Source: JBLZUR01 sp048565625
Lineage (GTDB): Bacteria > Pseudomonadota > Alphaproteobacteria > Sphingomonadales > Sphingomonadaceae
Direction: 5' to 3'
Assembly: GCF_048565625.1 (NCBI RefSeq)
Contig: NZ_JBLZUR010000002.1
Span: 3,286,001 to 3,350,000, forward strand
DNA length: 64,000 bases
Shown here: one piece after another, positions 36,745 to 44,436 of the stretch
Position numbering within the stretch: the first letter of the stretch is position 1
Layout: every line of letters begins with the position of its first letter
Position numbers and translations under genes: made by a program
The notes under the pieces: model-generated
Database searches by the model: none
Seen by the model: only the letters and a program-made list of their open reading frames with translations
Told to the model about the DNA's origin: nothing

Positions 36745-36765
36745 GGTCCTCCACCTCACCTGACC

Positions 36766-36844
36766 GTCACCCCGGCGAAGGCTGGGGTCGCTGCCGGCCG
36801 GAGCGCCCCGGCAGCGCGCGATGCCAGCCTTCGCTGGCATGACA
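36766..36844. repeat. Extragenic palindromic repeat pair inside the spc operon
   Basis: Hairpins ACCCCGGC-GAAG-GCTGGGGT (36769-36788) and ATGCCAGC-CTTC-GCTGGCAT (36821-36840) with outer GTCA/TGAC ends form the same REP-type unit as 2697-2763. It separates rpmD and rplO, a junction that is normally a few bases long. Confidence 0.8.
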
Positions 36845-36885
36845 ATTGGGGCGCAGCGCGACAAAAGCGAAAGCGAGTGCAAGAC

Positions 36886-37437
36886 ATGAAACTGAACGAC
36901 ATCCGCGACAACCAGGGTGCCCGCAAGAGCCGCGTTCGCGTCGGCCGCGGCATCGGCTCCGGCCTCGGCAAGACCGCCGGCCGTGGTCAGAAGGGTCAGA
37001 AGAGCCGCGAGGGCGTCTCGATCAAGGGCTTCGAGGGCGGCCAGATGCCGCTCCACATGCGCCTGCCGAAGCGCGGCTTCAACAACCCGTTCGAGAAGGA
37101 CTATGCCGAGGTCAACCTCGGCACGCTCCAGAAGCTGGCCGATGCCGGCAAGCTCGCCGACGGCGTGCTCGACCATGCCGCCCTGCAGGCGGCGGGCGTA
37201 GCGCGCGGCGGCAAGGACGGCGTCCGCATCCTCGGCAAGGGCGAACTGACCGCCAAGCTGTCGTTCCGCGTCGCCGGCGTGTCGAAGGGCGCGCGCGAGG
37301 CGATCGAGAAGGCCGGCGGCTCCGTCGAGGTGATCGAGATCGTGCCGGCCGCCGAGAAGGCCGCTGCCAAGCACCGCACAGTGCAGAAGGCGCGCGCCGC
37401 CGACAAGGAAGCGAAGAAGGCCGCCGCAAAGGCCTGA
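36886..37437 (+). CDS. rplO: 50S ribosomal protein L15
   Basis: L15 (uL15) is a late 50S assembly protein. The 183 residues begin MKLNDIRDNQGARKSRVRVG and contain the Gly/Arg-rich GRGIGSGLGKTAGRGQKGQKS and FEGGQMPLHMRLPKRGF. The tail is Ala/Lys-rich, longer than in E. coli (144 residues). ATG 36886 is preferred over GTG 36877. It is set apart from rpmD by a palindromic repeat. Confidence 0.97.
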   Translation: MKLNDIRDNQGARKSRVRVGRGIGSGLGKTAGRGQKGQKSREGVSIKGFEGGQMPLHMRLPKRGFNNPFEKDYAEVNLGTLQKLADAGKLADGVLDHAALQAAGVARGGKDGVRILGKGELTAKLSFRVAGVSKGAREAIEKAGGSVEVIEIVPAAEKAAAKHRTVQKARAADKEAKKAAAKA

Positions 37438-37459
37438 TCCGCCGCACCGCCGATCGCGC

Positions 37460-37488
37460 TTAGACAAGCGCGGCGGGCTGATTATATG
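37460..37488 (+). promoter_or_regulatory. Candidate promoter of secY-adk
   Basis: TTAGAC (37460-37465), a 17-bp spacer and TATATG (37483-37488) lie between rplO and secY. The -35 box overlaps a hairpin (CGCGCTT-AGAC-AAGCGCG, 37455-37472) that could end the rplO transcript. Confidence 0.45.
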
Positions 37489-37491
37489 AGG

Positions 37492-37531
37492 CGGCGGGGT
37501 GCTCGGAAGAGAACCCCGCCGTTTCCTTTTC
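37492..37531 (+). terminator. Terminator-like hairpin in the secY leader
   Basis: CGGCGGGGT (37492-37500) and ACCCCGCCG (37513-37521) pair perfectly over 9 bp with a 12-nt loop, followed by TTTCCTTTTC. It sits 16 bp before the secY start, so read-through into secY-adk could be adjustable. Confidence 0.6.
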
Positions 37532-37547
37532 CGGGGTCCAACCGACA

Positions 37548-38915
37548 ATGGCATCCGCCGCCGAACAGATGGCCGCAAATCTCAGCCTGGCGAACTTCGC
37601 CAAGGCGACCGAGCTCAAGAAACGCCTGTGGTTTACGCTCGGCGCATTGATCGTGTTCCGCGCGCTCAGCTTCGTGCCGCTGCCCGGCATCGATCCCCGC
37701 GCACTCGCCAGCCTGTTCGACACGACCAAGGGCGGCGTCCTCGATTTCTTCAACACCTTCTCAGGCGGCTCGCTCAGCCGCATGTCGCTGATCGCGCTCG
37801 GCGTGATGCCCTACATCACCGCCTCGATCGTGGTGCAGCTCGCGACCTCGCTGTCGCCGACGCTCGCCGCGATCAAGAAGGAGGGGGAAAGCGGCCGCAA
37901 GAAGCTCAACCAGTACACCCGCTACGGCACCGTGCTGCTGACCGCGATCCAAGGCTATTTCATCGCCGTCGGGCTCGAAAGCTGGGGCGCGGATCAGGGC
38001 ATGTCGGCGGTGATCGAGCCGGGCATCATCTTCCGCATCTCGGTCGTCATCAGCCTGATCGGCGGCACCATGTTCCTGATGTGGCTGGGTGAGCAGATCA
38101 CCAGCCGCGGCATCGGCAATGGCGTGTCGCTCATCATCATGGCCGGCATCGTCAGCCAGCTGCCCCACGCGCTCGCCTCGATCTTCGAGGGCGGCCGTAC
38201 CGGGTCGCTGTCGCCGCTCATCATCATCGGCGTGATCGTCCTCGCCTTCGGCCTGATCGTCGGCATCTGCTTCATGGAACGCGCCCAGCGCCGCGTGCTC
38301 ATCCAGTACCCCAAGCGTCAGACCCAGCGCGGGATGATGCAGGCGGACAAGAGCCACCTGCCGCTGAAGATCAACACCGCCAACGTGATCCCGCCGATCT
38401 TCGCCTCGTCGCTGCTGCTGATGCCGCTCACCATCGCCCAGTTCGCCGGCCAGCGGGCGGAGAACGACGGCATGTTCAGCGACGTGCTGATCTCGATCAC
38501 CACCGCGCTCCAGCACGGCTCGCCCGTCTACATGGCGCTCTATGCGGCGGGAATCATCTTCTTCTGCTTCTTCTACACCGCCGTCGTCTTCAATCCGGAG
38601 GAGACGGCCGAGAACCTGAAGAAGCATGGCGGCTTCATCCCCGGCATCCGTCCGGGCAAGAACACCGAGAATTATCTCGATTACGTCCTCACCCGCATCA
38701 CCGTGCTCGGCGCCGCCTATCTGACGGTGATCTGTCTGGTGCCGGAATTCCTGATCTCCAAGGCGGGTCTTCCCTTCTATCTCGGCGGCACTAGCCTTCT
38801 GATCGTGGTCAACGTAACGATCGATACCGTTACGCAGATTCAGAGCCACTTGCTGGCGCACCAATATGGTGACCTGATCAAGAAGGCGAAGCTGAAGGGG
38901 GGAGTGCGGCGTTGA
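37548..38915 (+). CDS. secY: Preprotein translocase subunit SecY
   Basis: SecY is the ten-helix channel of the Sec translocon in the inner membrane. The 455-residue protein begins about 30 residues before TM1 (LKKRLWFTLGALIVFRALSFVPLPG, cited in part) and has the plug region GGVLDFFNTFSGGSLSRMS and the cytosolic loop GIGNGVSLIIMAGI. It follows a leader with a hairpin and overlaps adk by 4 nt. Confidence 0.98.
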   Translation: MASAAEQMAANLSLANFAKATELKKRLWFTLGALIVFRALSFVPLPGIDPRALASLFDTTKGGVLDFFNTFSGGSLSRMSLIALGVMPYITASIVVQLATSLSPTLAAIKKEGESGRKKLNQYTRYGTVLLTAIQGYFIAVGLESWGADQGMSAVIEPGIIFRISVVISLIGGTMFLMWLGEQITSRGIGNGVSLIIMAGIVSQLPHALASIFEGGRTGSLSPLIIIGVIVLAFGLIVGICFMERAQRRVLIQYPKRQTQRGMMQADKSHLPLKINTANVIPPIFASSLLLMPLTIAQFAGQRAENDGMFSDVLISITTALQHGSPVYMALYAAGIIFFCFFYTAVVFNPEETAENLKKHGGFIPGIRPGKNTENYLDYVLTRITVLGAAYLTVICLVPEFLISKAGLPFYLGGTSLLIVVNVTIDTVTQIQSHLLAHQYGDLIKKAKLKGGVRR

Positions 38916-39562
38916 ACATCATCCTGCTGGGGCCGCCGGGCGCAGGCAAGGGAACCCAGGCCGCGAAGCTGGAGGCCGAGCGCGGCATGGTCCAGCTCTC
39001 TACCGGCGACATGCTCCGCGCGGCCGTGAAGGCGGCGACCCCGGTCGGCCTGCAGGCCAAGGCGGTGATGGAAACTGGCGGCCTCGTCTCGGACGAGATC
39101 GTCACCGGCATCATCTCCGAGCGGCTCGATCAGCCGGATGTGGCGAAAGGTTTCATCCTCGACGGCTTCCCGCGCACCGAGGCGCAGGCGGCCTCTCTCG
39201 ACACGCTGCTGACCGAAAAGAACATGAAGCTCGATCACGTCATCGAGCTTGAGGTCGACGAAGCGATCCTCGCGGACCGCGTCACCGGCCGCTTCACCTG
39301 CGCGAAATGCGGCACGGGTTACCACGACCGTTACAAGCTGCCCGTCGTTCCGGATGTCTGCGACGTTTGCGGCTCGACCGAGTTTAAGCGCCGCGCCGAC
39401 GACAATGCCGAAACCGTCCGCGCCCGCATGGCCGAATACCACGCGAAGACCGCGCCGATCCTGCCGTACTACGAAGCGAAGGGCCTGGTCGCCCGGGTGG
39501 ATGGCATGGCGGACATCGCGCATGTCTCCGAGGCGATCGAAGCGATCCTGGACAAGCGGTAG
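38912..39562 (+). CDS. adk: Adenylate kinase, zinc-lid type
   Basis: Adk interconverts AMP, ATP and ADP. The 216-residue long form has the P-loop GPPGAGKGT (residues 8-16), the FILDGFPRT motif, and a LID with four Cys (130, 133, 150, 153; CAKC...CDVC) that should bind zinc. The start is TTG at 38912, overlapping the secY stop as TTGA. In most alphaproteobacteria rpsM-rpsK-rpoA-rplQ come next; here they do not. Confidence 0.97.
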   Translation: MNIILLGPPGAGKGTQAAKLEAERGMVQLSTGDMLRAAVKAATPVGLQAKAVMETGGLVSDEIVTGIISERLDQPDVAKGFILDGFPRTEAQAASLDTLLTEKNMKLDHVIELEVDEAILADRVTGRFTCAKCGTGYHDRYKLPVVPDVCDVCGSTEFKRRADDNAETVRARMAEYHAKTAPILPYYEAKGLVARVDGMADIAHVSEAIEAILDKR

Positions 39563-39618
39563 CCATCATCCCAGCTAAGGCCGGGATCGCTCGCTGGCAG
39601 TCCCCCGACCTCCAACTC

Positions 39619-39715
39619 CGTTCGCGCTGAGCCTGTCGAAGCGCCAGCGCGACGGTCTTCCCCGGCCGTTCGACAAGCCTGTCCCGAGCGGAGCCGAGGG
39701 GCTCAGGGCGAACGG
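39619..39715. repeat. Extragenic repeat with TTCGACA / GGGCGAAC arms
   Basis: A left arm with GTTCGCGCTGAGCCTGTCGAA and a right side with TTCGACAAGCCTGTCC...GGCTCAGGGCGAACG form an imperfect inverted repeat; the right side carries an extra insert of about 20 bp. A cleaner copy lies at 45362-45429. An additional ATCCCAGC...CCGGGAT fragment precedes it at 39567-39590. It fills the gap after adk. Confidence 0.65.
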
Positions 39716-39740
39716 CGGAGGGAGCTGGCACAGGGCCGGG

Positions 39741-40610
39741 TCACCGCCCCAGCCACCCCCGCACCCGCGCACCCCAGCCAACCGGCGCACCCATCTCTGC
39801 CAGCAACCGTCGCGCCTCGCCCTCCACGATCCGTCGCTGTTGGGCAGGCGGGGGCGGGATATGCCCGCGCCCCCAATCGCCGAACATCACGCGAAACCGC
39901 CCCTGCTCCCCGTCACGCACCGCCATGCCCATCGCGTCAGCGAGCGGACGCATGTGCAGGTCGAGATGGTCGTCGCTGGTGTTCTGGACATAGACGATCC
40001 GTCCCTTGGGCGGGCAGATACGCAGATCGCCGATCGCGGCCATCACCGCCTCTTCACCATCGCGATCGTTCGCCGCCCAGCCATGGCGGATGTATGGCCG
40101 CGTCCGCCCGCGCGTGAACCGCGACAGGATGGTCTGCGGGTTGATCGTGACGGTCACATCCTCCGCCCGGCCATAGGCGAGCGCCGCCGTACCCCCCGCG
40201 CTGTTCCCCCAAAGCAACCGCCGCTTCGCCCCCATCAACCCATCGGCATGGTCGAGCACGCGCGGCAGGATCTCCCGCAAGGCCATCTCCCGGTTGCCCA
40301 GGAACCATCCCGCCGTGACGGCCGGATGCAGGTAGAGCGACGGGTCGCAGAGCAGGATCGAATTGAGACCCGCCGGTGCTACCTGCCGCCCCTGAAAGAA
40401 CGGCACCGGCCGCCGCACCGCCGGGTTCATCGCCGCATGGAAGCCGACGAAGGTCGCCGGCGCGCCGCGATTGCTGACCAGCATGGGCAGCTCGACCACC
40501 CCATGCTCGATCACCGTCAGCCCGTCCGGCAGATCACAGGTCGCCAGGAACGCATCGACGCTCATCCGCCGCGCCGCGCCCCATCGCCCGTAATCCGTCT
40601 CCACCTTCAT
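39741..40610 (-). CDS. Alpha/beta-hydrolase-like protein, function unknown
   Basis: A 289-residue protein with a GNSAGGTAAL nucleophile-elbow-like motif (GxSxG variant) preceded by a strand RRLLWG, and an MFGDWGRGHIP segment near the C-terminus that may hold the catalytic His. DDHLDLH could supply the acid. I know no name for it; it recalls capsule-export or accessory-secretion hydrolase-like proteins only loosely. Start ATG 40610 follows GTGAAG; ATG 40673 would overlap the divergent tlyA gene. Confidence 0.75.
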   Translation of the reverse strand: MKVETDYGRWGAARRMSVDAFLATCDLPDGLTVIEHGVVELPMLVSNRGAPATFVGFHAAMNPAVRRPVPFFQGRQVAPAGLNSILLCDPSLYLHPAVTAGWFLGNREMALREILPRVLDHADGLMGAKRRLLWGNSAGGTAALAYGRAEDVTVTINPQTILSRFTRGRTRPYIRHGWAANDRDGEEAVMAAIGDLRICPPKGRIVYVQNTSDDHLDLHMRPLADAMGMAVRDGEQGRFRVMFGDWGRGHIPPPPAQQRRIVEGEARRLLAEMGAPVGWGARVRGWLGR

Positions 40611-40659
40611 CTTCACTGCTTGGGTGAAATCGCGGTGCTCATCAAGTAGAGCAGCGCGC

Positions 40660-41400
40660 ATGGCCCAACGCATCCGCGCCGATCAGCTCGTCGTCGAACG
40701 GGGGCTCGCAGAAAGCCGCGCCCGCGCGCAGGCGCTGATCCTCGCCGGGCTGGTCTATTCCGGCGACCGCCGTGTGGAGAAGGCGGGGCAGCCCTTTGCG
40801 CCTGATGCACCGCTAGACTTGAAAGGCCGGGACCATCCCTGGGTCTCGCGCGGCGGGGTCAAGCTGGCCGGCGGCCTTGACCATTTCGGCTGGGACGTGA
40901 CGGGTGCGGTGGCCCTCGACATCGGCTCTTCCACCGGAGGCTTCACCGACGTGCTGCTCACCCGGGGCGCCGAGAAGGTCTACGCGATCGACGTCGGTAC
41001 CAACCAGCTCGCCTGGAAGCTGCGGCAGGACTCCCGCGTCATCGTCCACGAACAAACCAACGCCCGCGCGCTCACCGCCGAACAGGTCCCGGAGCCGATC
41101 GACATCATCGTCTGCGACACCAGCTTCATCGCCCTTTCGAAGGTCCTCGCCACCCCGCTCACCTTCGTCCGCCCGGGCGGACGCGCGATGGTGCTGGTGA
41201 AGCCGCAGTTCGAGGCGGAGCGGCAGGAGGTCGGCAAGGGCGGCGTCGTCCGCGACGCGGAGGTGCGCGCCCGCACCGTCGCCTCCGCCGTCGACTGGTT
41301 CACCACCTCCGGCTGGAGCGTCGAAGGAACCAGGGAGAGTCCGATCACCGGGCCGGAGGGCAATGTCGAATACCTCCTCGCCGCCCATCTTGCGGCCTGA
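40660..41400 (+). CDS. tlyA: TlyA family rRNA (2'-O) methyltransferase
   Basis: TlyA proteins methylate ribose 2'-OH positions in 23S (and in some species 16S) rRNA. The 246-residue protein has an N-terminal S4 RNA-binding domain (RADQLVVERGLAESRARAQA), a linker WVSRGGVKLAGGLDHF and an FtsJ-like domain with SAM motif ALDIGSSTGGFTDVLL and VCDTSFIALSKVL. Start ATG 40660 matches the family; 40624 would add 12 residues. Confidence 0.93.
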   Translation: MAQRIRADQLVVERGLAESRARAQALILAGLVYSGDRRVEKAGQPFAPDAPLDLKGRDHPWVSRGGVKLAGGLDHFGWDVTGAVALDIGSSTGGFTDVLLTRGAEKVYAIDVGTNQLAWKLRQDSRVIVHEQTNARALTAEQVPEPIDIIVCDTSFIALSKVLATPLTFVRPGGRAMVLVKPQFEAERQEVGKGGVVRDAEVRARTVASAVDWFTTSGWSVEGTRESPITGPEGNVEYLLAAHLAA

Positions 41401-41441
41401 GGATCGCGCCCCCAAATCAAGCCTGACCAAGGAGTTATCCG

Positions 41442-41726
41442 ATGCAGTCCGAAAACCGCTTCTTCGACGATATCGCCAAGATGATGAACGGCGCTGCCGG
41501 CACGCTCGCTGGCATGGGCCGCGAGGCCGAGGCGGGTTTCCGCGAGAAGATCAAGGAGTACCTCGCCGGTCTCGACTTCGTCTCGCGCGAGGAGTTCGAG
41601 GCGGTGAAGGCGATGGCGGCGGCCGCCCGCGACGAAGTGGACGCTCTTCGTGCGCGCCTCGAGGCGCTGGAAGGCGGATCGGCGGGCGGGGCTCCGGGCC
41701 ATAACCACACCGGCCCGGTGGTCTGA
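41442..41726 (+). CDS. ubiK: UbiK-like accessory factor (BMFP domain)
   Basis: This 94-residue protein has the BMFP pattern: FFDDIAKMMNGAAGTLAGMG, FREKIKEYLAGLDFVSREEFEAVKAM and a coiled coil LRARLEALE. UbiK assists ubiquinone synthesis by linking UbiJ to membranes in aerobic conditions; earlier it was called YqiC. AAGGAG lies 8 nt before the ATG. The His/Gly/Pro tail is not conserved. Confidence 0.87.
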   Translation: MQSENRFFDDIAKMMNGAAGTLAGMGREAEAGFREKIKEYLAGLDFVSREEFEAVKAMAAAARDEVDALRARLEALEGGSAGGAPGHNHTGPVV

Positions 41727-41828
41727 AGGGAAGACAATCCACAGGAAACTGCGCCGGCGCAGCGATCTTGCTTGCGCACCGCGCAAGCGCGCGTCACGAT
41801 TCACCTGTGACAATCGCGGGGGAACGCG

Positions 41829-42335
41829 GTGATCGCTGACGAATATGAGGCCGAACGCGATCCTTCGGCGCCGATCGACATGCTCGAAGACTATTTCGGC
41901 GCGCATGGCTGGTCCTGTGAGCGGGTCGGCGATGACGAGGTCGTGGCCACGGTCTCGGGCAGCTGGACCCAGTACGAACTTCGCGCGGTCTGGCGCGATG
42001 ACGACCGCGTGCTGCAGTTCCTCGGCTTCCCGGACATCCGCGTGGCCGACGACAAGCGGGCGCTGATCTACGAGACCATCGGCCTCATCAACGAACAGCT
42101 TTGGGTCGGGCATTTCGAACTCTGGGCGAAGTCCGGCATCCTCCTCTTCCGCCACGCCGTGATCCTTGAAGGCGGCGATCCGTCGCTGACGATGGAGCAG
42201 GCCGAAACGCTGGTGGATGCCGCGCTGGACGAGTGCGAGCGCTTCTATCCCGTCTTCCAGTTCGTCCTCTGGGGCGGCAAGACCCCCGCCGAGGCGCTCG
42301 CCGCCGCCCTAATCGAGACGCACGGCGAGGCTTAA
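41829..42335 (+). CDS. YbjN domain-containing protein
   Basis: The 168-residue product has the YbjN fold landmarks seen in alphaproteobacterial members: APIDMLEDYFGAHGWSCERV, GSWTQYELRAVWRDDDRVLQ and FEQ-like LWAKSGILLFRHAVIL. YbjN is thought to be a stress- or motility-related regulator, exact role unknown. It begins with GTG at 41829. A large inverted repeat follows its stop. Confidence 0.85.
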   Translation: MIADEYEAERDPSAPIDMLEDYFGAHGWSCERVGDDEVVATVSGSWTQYELRAVWRDDDRVLQFLGFPDIRVADDKRALIYETIGLINEQLWVGHFELWAKSGILLFRHAVILEGGDPSLTMEQAETLVDAALDECERFYPVFQFVLWGGKTPAEALAAALIETHGEA

Positions 42336-42344
42336 CCCCTTGCG

Positions 42345-42484
42345 ATCCTCCCCTGGAAGGGGAGGGGGACCAGCCGCAGGCTGGTGGAGGGGTAGGTTCA
42401 ACGAGCGTCGGACGTCGCTTTTGCGGCACCTACCCCTCCACCACTCGCTTCTCGAGCGGTCCCCCTCCCCCTCCGGGGGAGGAT
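42345..42484. repeat. Large nested inverted repeat between convergent genes
   Basis: The outer arms (42345-42371 and 42458-42484) match at 25 of 27 positions; the inner arms GGTGGAGGGGTAGG (42383-42396) and CCTACCCCTCCACC (42429-42442) match at all 14. This CCTCCCC...GGGGAGG type element lies between the convergent ybjN-like and M20 genes and can fold into a long cruciform or act as a two-way terminator. A small MITE-like element is possible; no flanking duplication is obvious. Confidence 0.75.
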
Positions 42485-42491
42485 GCCAGCT

Positions 42492-43871
42492 CTACCGTCC
42501 CAACTTCCTTAGCACGCTGTCCCACTGCGCCAGCGATCCGGCGATCCCCGCCACCGGCACCCGCTCGTTCAGCCCGTGCGAGAAATCGTCCTCGGGCTTC
42601 AGGAACACCGTGCCGACGCCATAGCTCGGCAGGCCCGCCGCCCGGAAATACAGGCTGTCGGTGGCTCCGGCTGACATCTGCGGCACCACCTCCAGCCCCG
42701 GATAGCGCGCCGCGACCGCCTTCTTCACCGCCGCCATCACGTCCGGCCGCAGTGGCGAGGCGTCGCTGGCCGTCGGCTTGTCGAGCGTGGTGATTACCGC
42801 CTTCGGGTCGCCCGCGACCTCAAGCAGCTTCGCCTTCACGGTGTCGATCGCCACGCCCGGGAAGATGCGGCAGTTGACCGATACCGTCGCCTTCTGCGGC
42901 AGGGCGTTGTGGGCATGTCCGCCGTTCAGCATCGTCGCGACGCAGGTGGTGCGGACCTGTCCGACATATTCCGGATTGGCCGACAGCGTCGCCGCCGCGC
43001 CCGCGTCTTCCGGATTGGCGGCAAAGGCGCGCATCGCTGCCGCCAGCTTCGGCTCCGCCCGCTTGGCGCTGGCGTTGAAAAAGGTGCGGGTCAGTTCGTT
43101 CGACTGCGGCGGGAACTGAAAAGCGGCAATGCGGTCGATCACCTTGGCGAGGCTGTAGATCGCGTTGCTCGCACCTGGACGGCTGGAATGGCCGCCCTCG
43201 TCGGCGATCGAGATGTCGAAATCGGCATAGGTCTTCTCGCCCGCCTGCAGTGCGTAGACCAAAGGCTTGCCGTCCGCGCCCAAGGTGCCGCCGCCCGCAT
43301 CGCCGTTCAACACCATCTCCGCCTTCCCCCGGAACTGTTCGGCGAGGGCGGAGGACGTCACCATGCCGGTCTCCTCGTCGCCGGATAAAGCGAGGATCAG
43401 GTCGCGGCGCGGCTTGAACCCCGCGCGCTTCAGGCGGACCAGCGCCTCCACCATCATCAACACGTCGTATTTGTTGTCGAGCGATCCGCGCCCGTACACA
43501 TAGCCGCCCTCGACCACCGGCACGAACGGGTCCCGCTCCCAATCCGCCCGCTTCGCCTCGACCACATCCATATGGCCGGACAGCACGATCGGCTTGGCCG
43601 TCGCGTCCGTACCGGCATAGCGCGCCACCAGCGTCACCGCTCCCCCGATCGGCGTCACCGTCACGTCGCCCTCGGCAAAGCCCGCCGCCGTCAGCACGCT
43701 CTTCAGATAGGCGGCGTAACCGGTGAACTGGTCCGTCTGCCCCTCCACCGTCCGAAACGCGATGCCCCGCTTCAGGATGTCCAGCGCCTCGTCGGCATCC
43801 TTCTGCGGCACGGCGGCAAAGGCGGGGAGGGCGGTCGCGATCATGATGGCGGTCAGAGCGGGGCGGAACAT
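42492..43871 (-). CDS. Secreted M20/M25/M40 family metallopeptidase
   Basis: A 459-residue zinc peptidase with a signal peptide (MFRPALTAIMIATALPAFA). Metal and catalytic positions: SGHMDVV (His, catalytic Asp), GSLDNKYD (bridging Asp), SGDEETG (Glu pair), LNGDAGGG and FSHGLNE (His). The dimerisation lid sits between. Relatives are carboxypeptidases or dipeptidases in the periplasm. GGAGAA precedes the ATG on the minus strand. Monocistronic by position. Confidence 0.93.
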   Translation of the reverse strand: MFRPALTAIMIATALPAFAAVPQKDADEALDILKRGIAFRTVEGQTDQFTGYAAYLKSVLTAAGFAEGDVTVTPIGGAVTLVARYAGTDATAKPIVLSGHMDVVEAKRADWERDPFVPVVEGGYVYGRGSLDNKYDVLMMVEALVRLKRAGFKPRRDLILALSGDEETGMVTSSALAEQFRGKAEMVLNGDAGGGTLGADGKPLVYALQAGEKTYADFDISIADEGGHSSRPGASNAIYSLAKVIDRIAAFQFPPQSNELTRTFFNASAKRAEPKLAAAMRAFAANPEDAGAAATLSANPEYVGQVRTTCVATMLNGGHAHNALPQKATVSVNCRIFPGVAIDTVKAKLLEVAGDPKAVITTLDKPTASDASPLRPDVMAAVKKAVAARYPGLEVVPQMSAGATDSLYFRAAGLPSYGVGTVFLKPEDDFSHGLNERVPVAGIAGSLAQWDSVLRKLGR

Positions 43872-43951
43872 GCGGTTCTCCGGAAGGGGTGCCGGACCAT
43901 AGCCGCTCGCCCACCCCTTGCAACGCCGCCGCCCCAGCGTAGAGCGGCGCG

Positions 43952-44419
43952 ATGACCGATCTCCCCTACCGCCCCGCCGCCGGCGTCATGCTGCTCAATG
44001 CCGAGAACAAGGTCTTCGTCGCCCAGCGCATCGATAACACGCTGGAGGCTTGGCAGATGCCCCAGGGCGGGCTCGATCCCGGCGAGGACGCCCGCGCCGG
44101 CGCGCTCCGCGAACTGGAGGAGGAGACCGGCATTCGCGCCGATCAGGTGGAGGTCATCGCCTGCGCCGCGCAGGAGCTGCTCTACGATCTGCCCGAGGAT
44201 CTCGTCGGCAAGCTGTGGAAGGGCCGGTACCGCGGCCAGCGCCAGACCTGGTACCTCTGCCGCTTCCTCGGCCGCGATGAGGACATCAACCTCGAGACCG
44301 CGCATCCCGAGTTCCGCGCCTGGAAATGGGCCGAACCGAGCGATCTTCCCGACATGATCGTCCCGTTCAAGCGCCGTTTATATCAGGACGTGCTAAAGGA
44401 ATTCGCCGCTTTCCTTTAG
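43952..44419 (+). CDS. rppH: RNA pyrophosphohydrolase (Nudix)
   Basis: RppH removes pyrophosphate from the 5' end of mRNA to start decay. The 155-residue protein has YRPAAGVMLLNAENKVFVAQR, WQMPQGGLDPGED and a perfect Nudix box (G39 to I61, with RELEEETGI), then WYLCRFLGRDEDINL. It diverges from the M20 peptidase and is followed after 17 bp by the DUF481 gene. Confidence 0.94.
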   Translation: MTDLPYRPAAGVMLLNAENKVFVAQRIDNTLEAWQMPQGGLDPGEDARAGALRELEEETGIRADQVEVIACAAQELLYDLPEDLVGKLWKGRYRGQRQTWYLCRFLGRDEDINLETAHPEFRAWKWAEPSDLPDMIVPFKRRLYQDVLKEFAAFL

Positions 44420-44436
44420 TTTTCAGGACGACCGAC

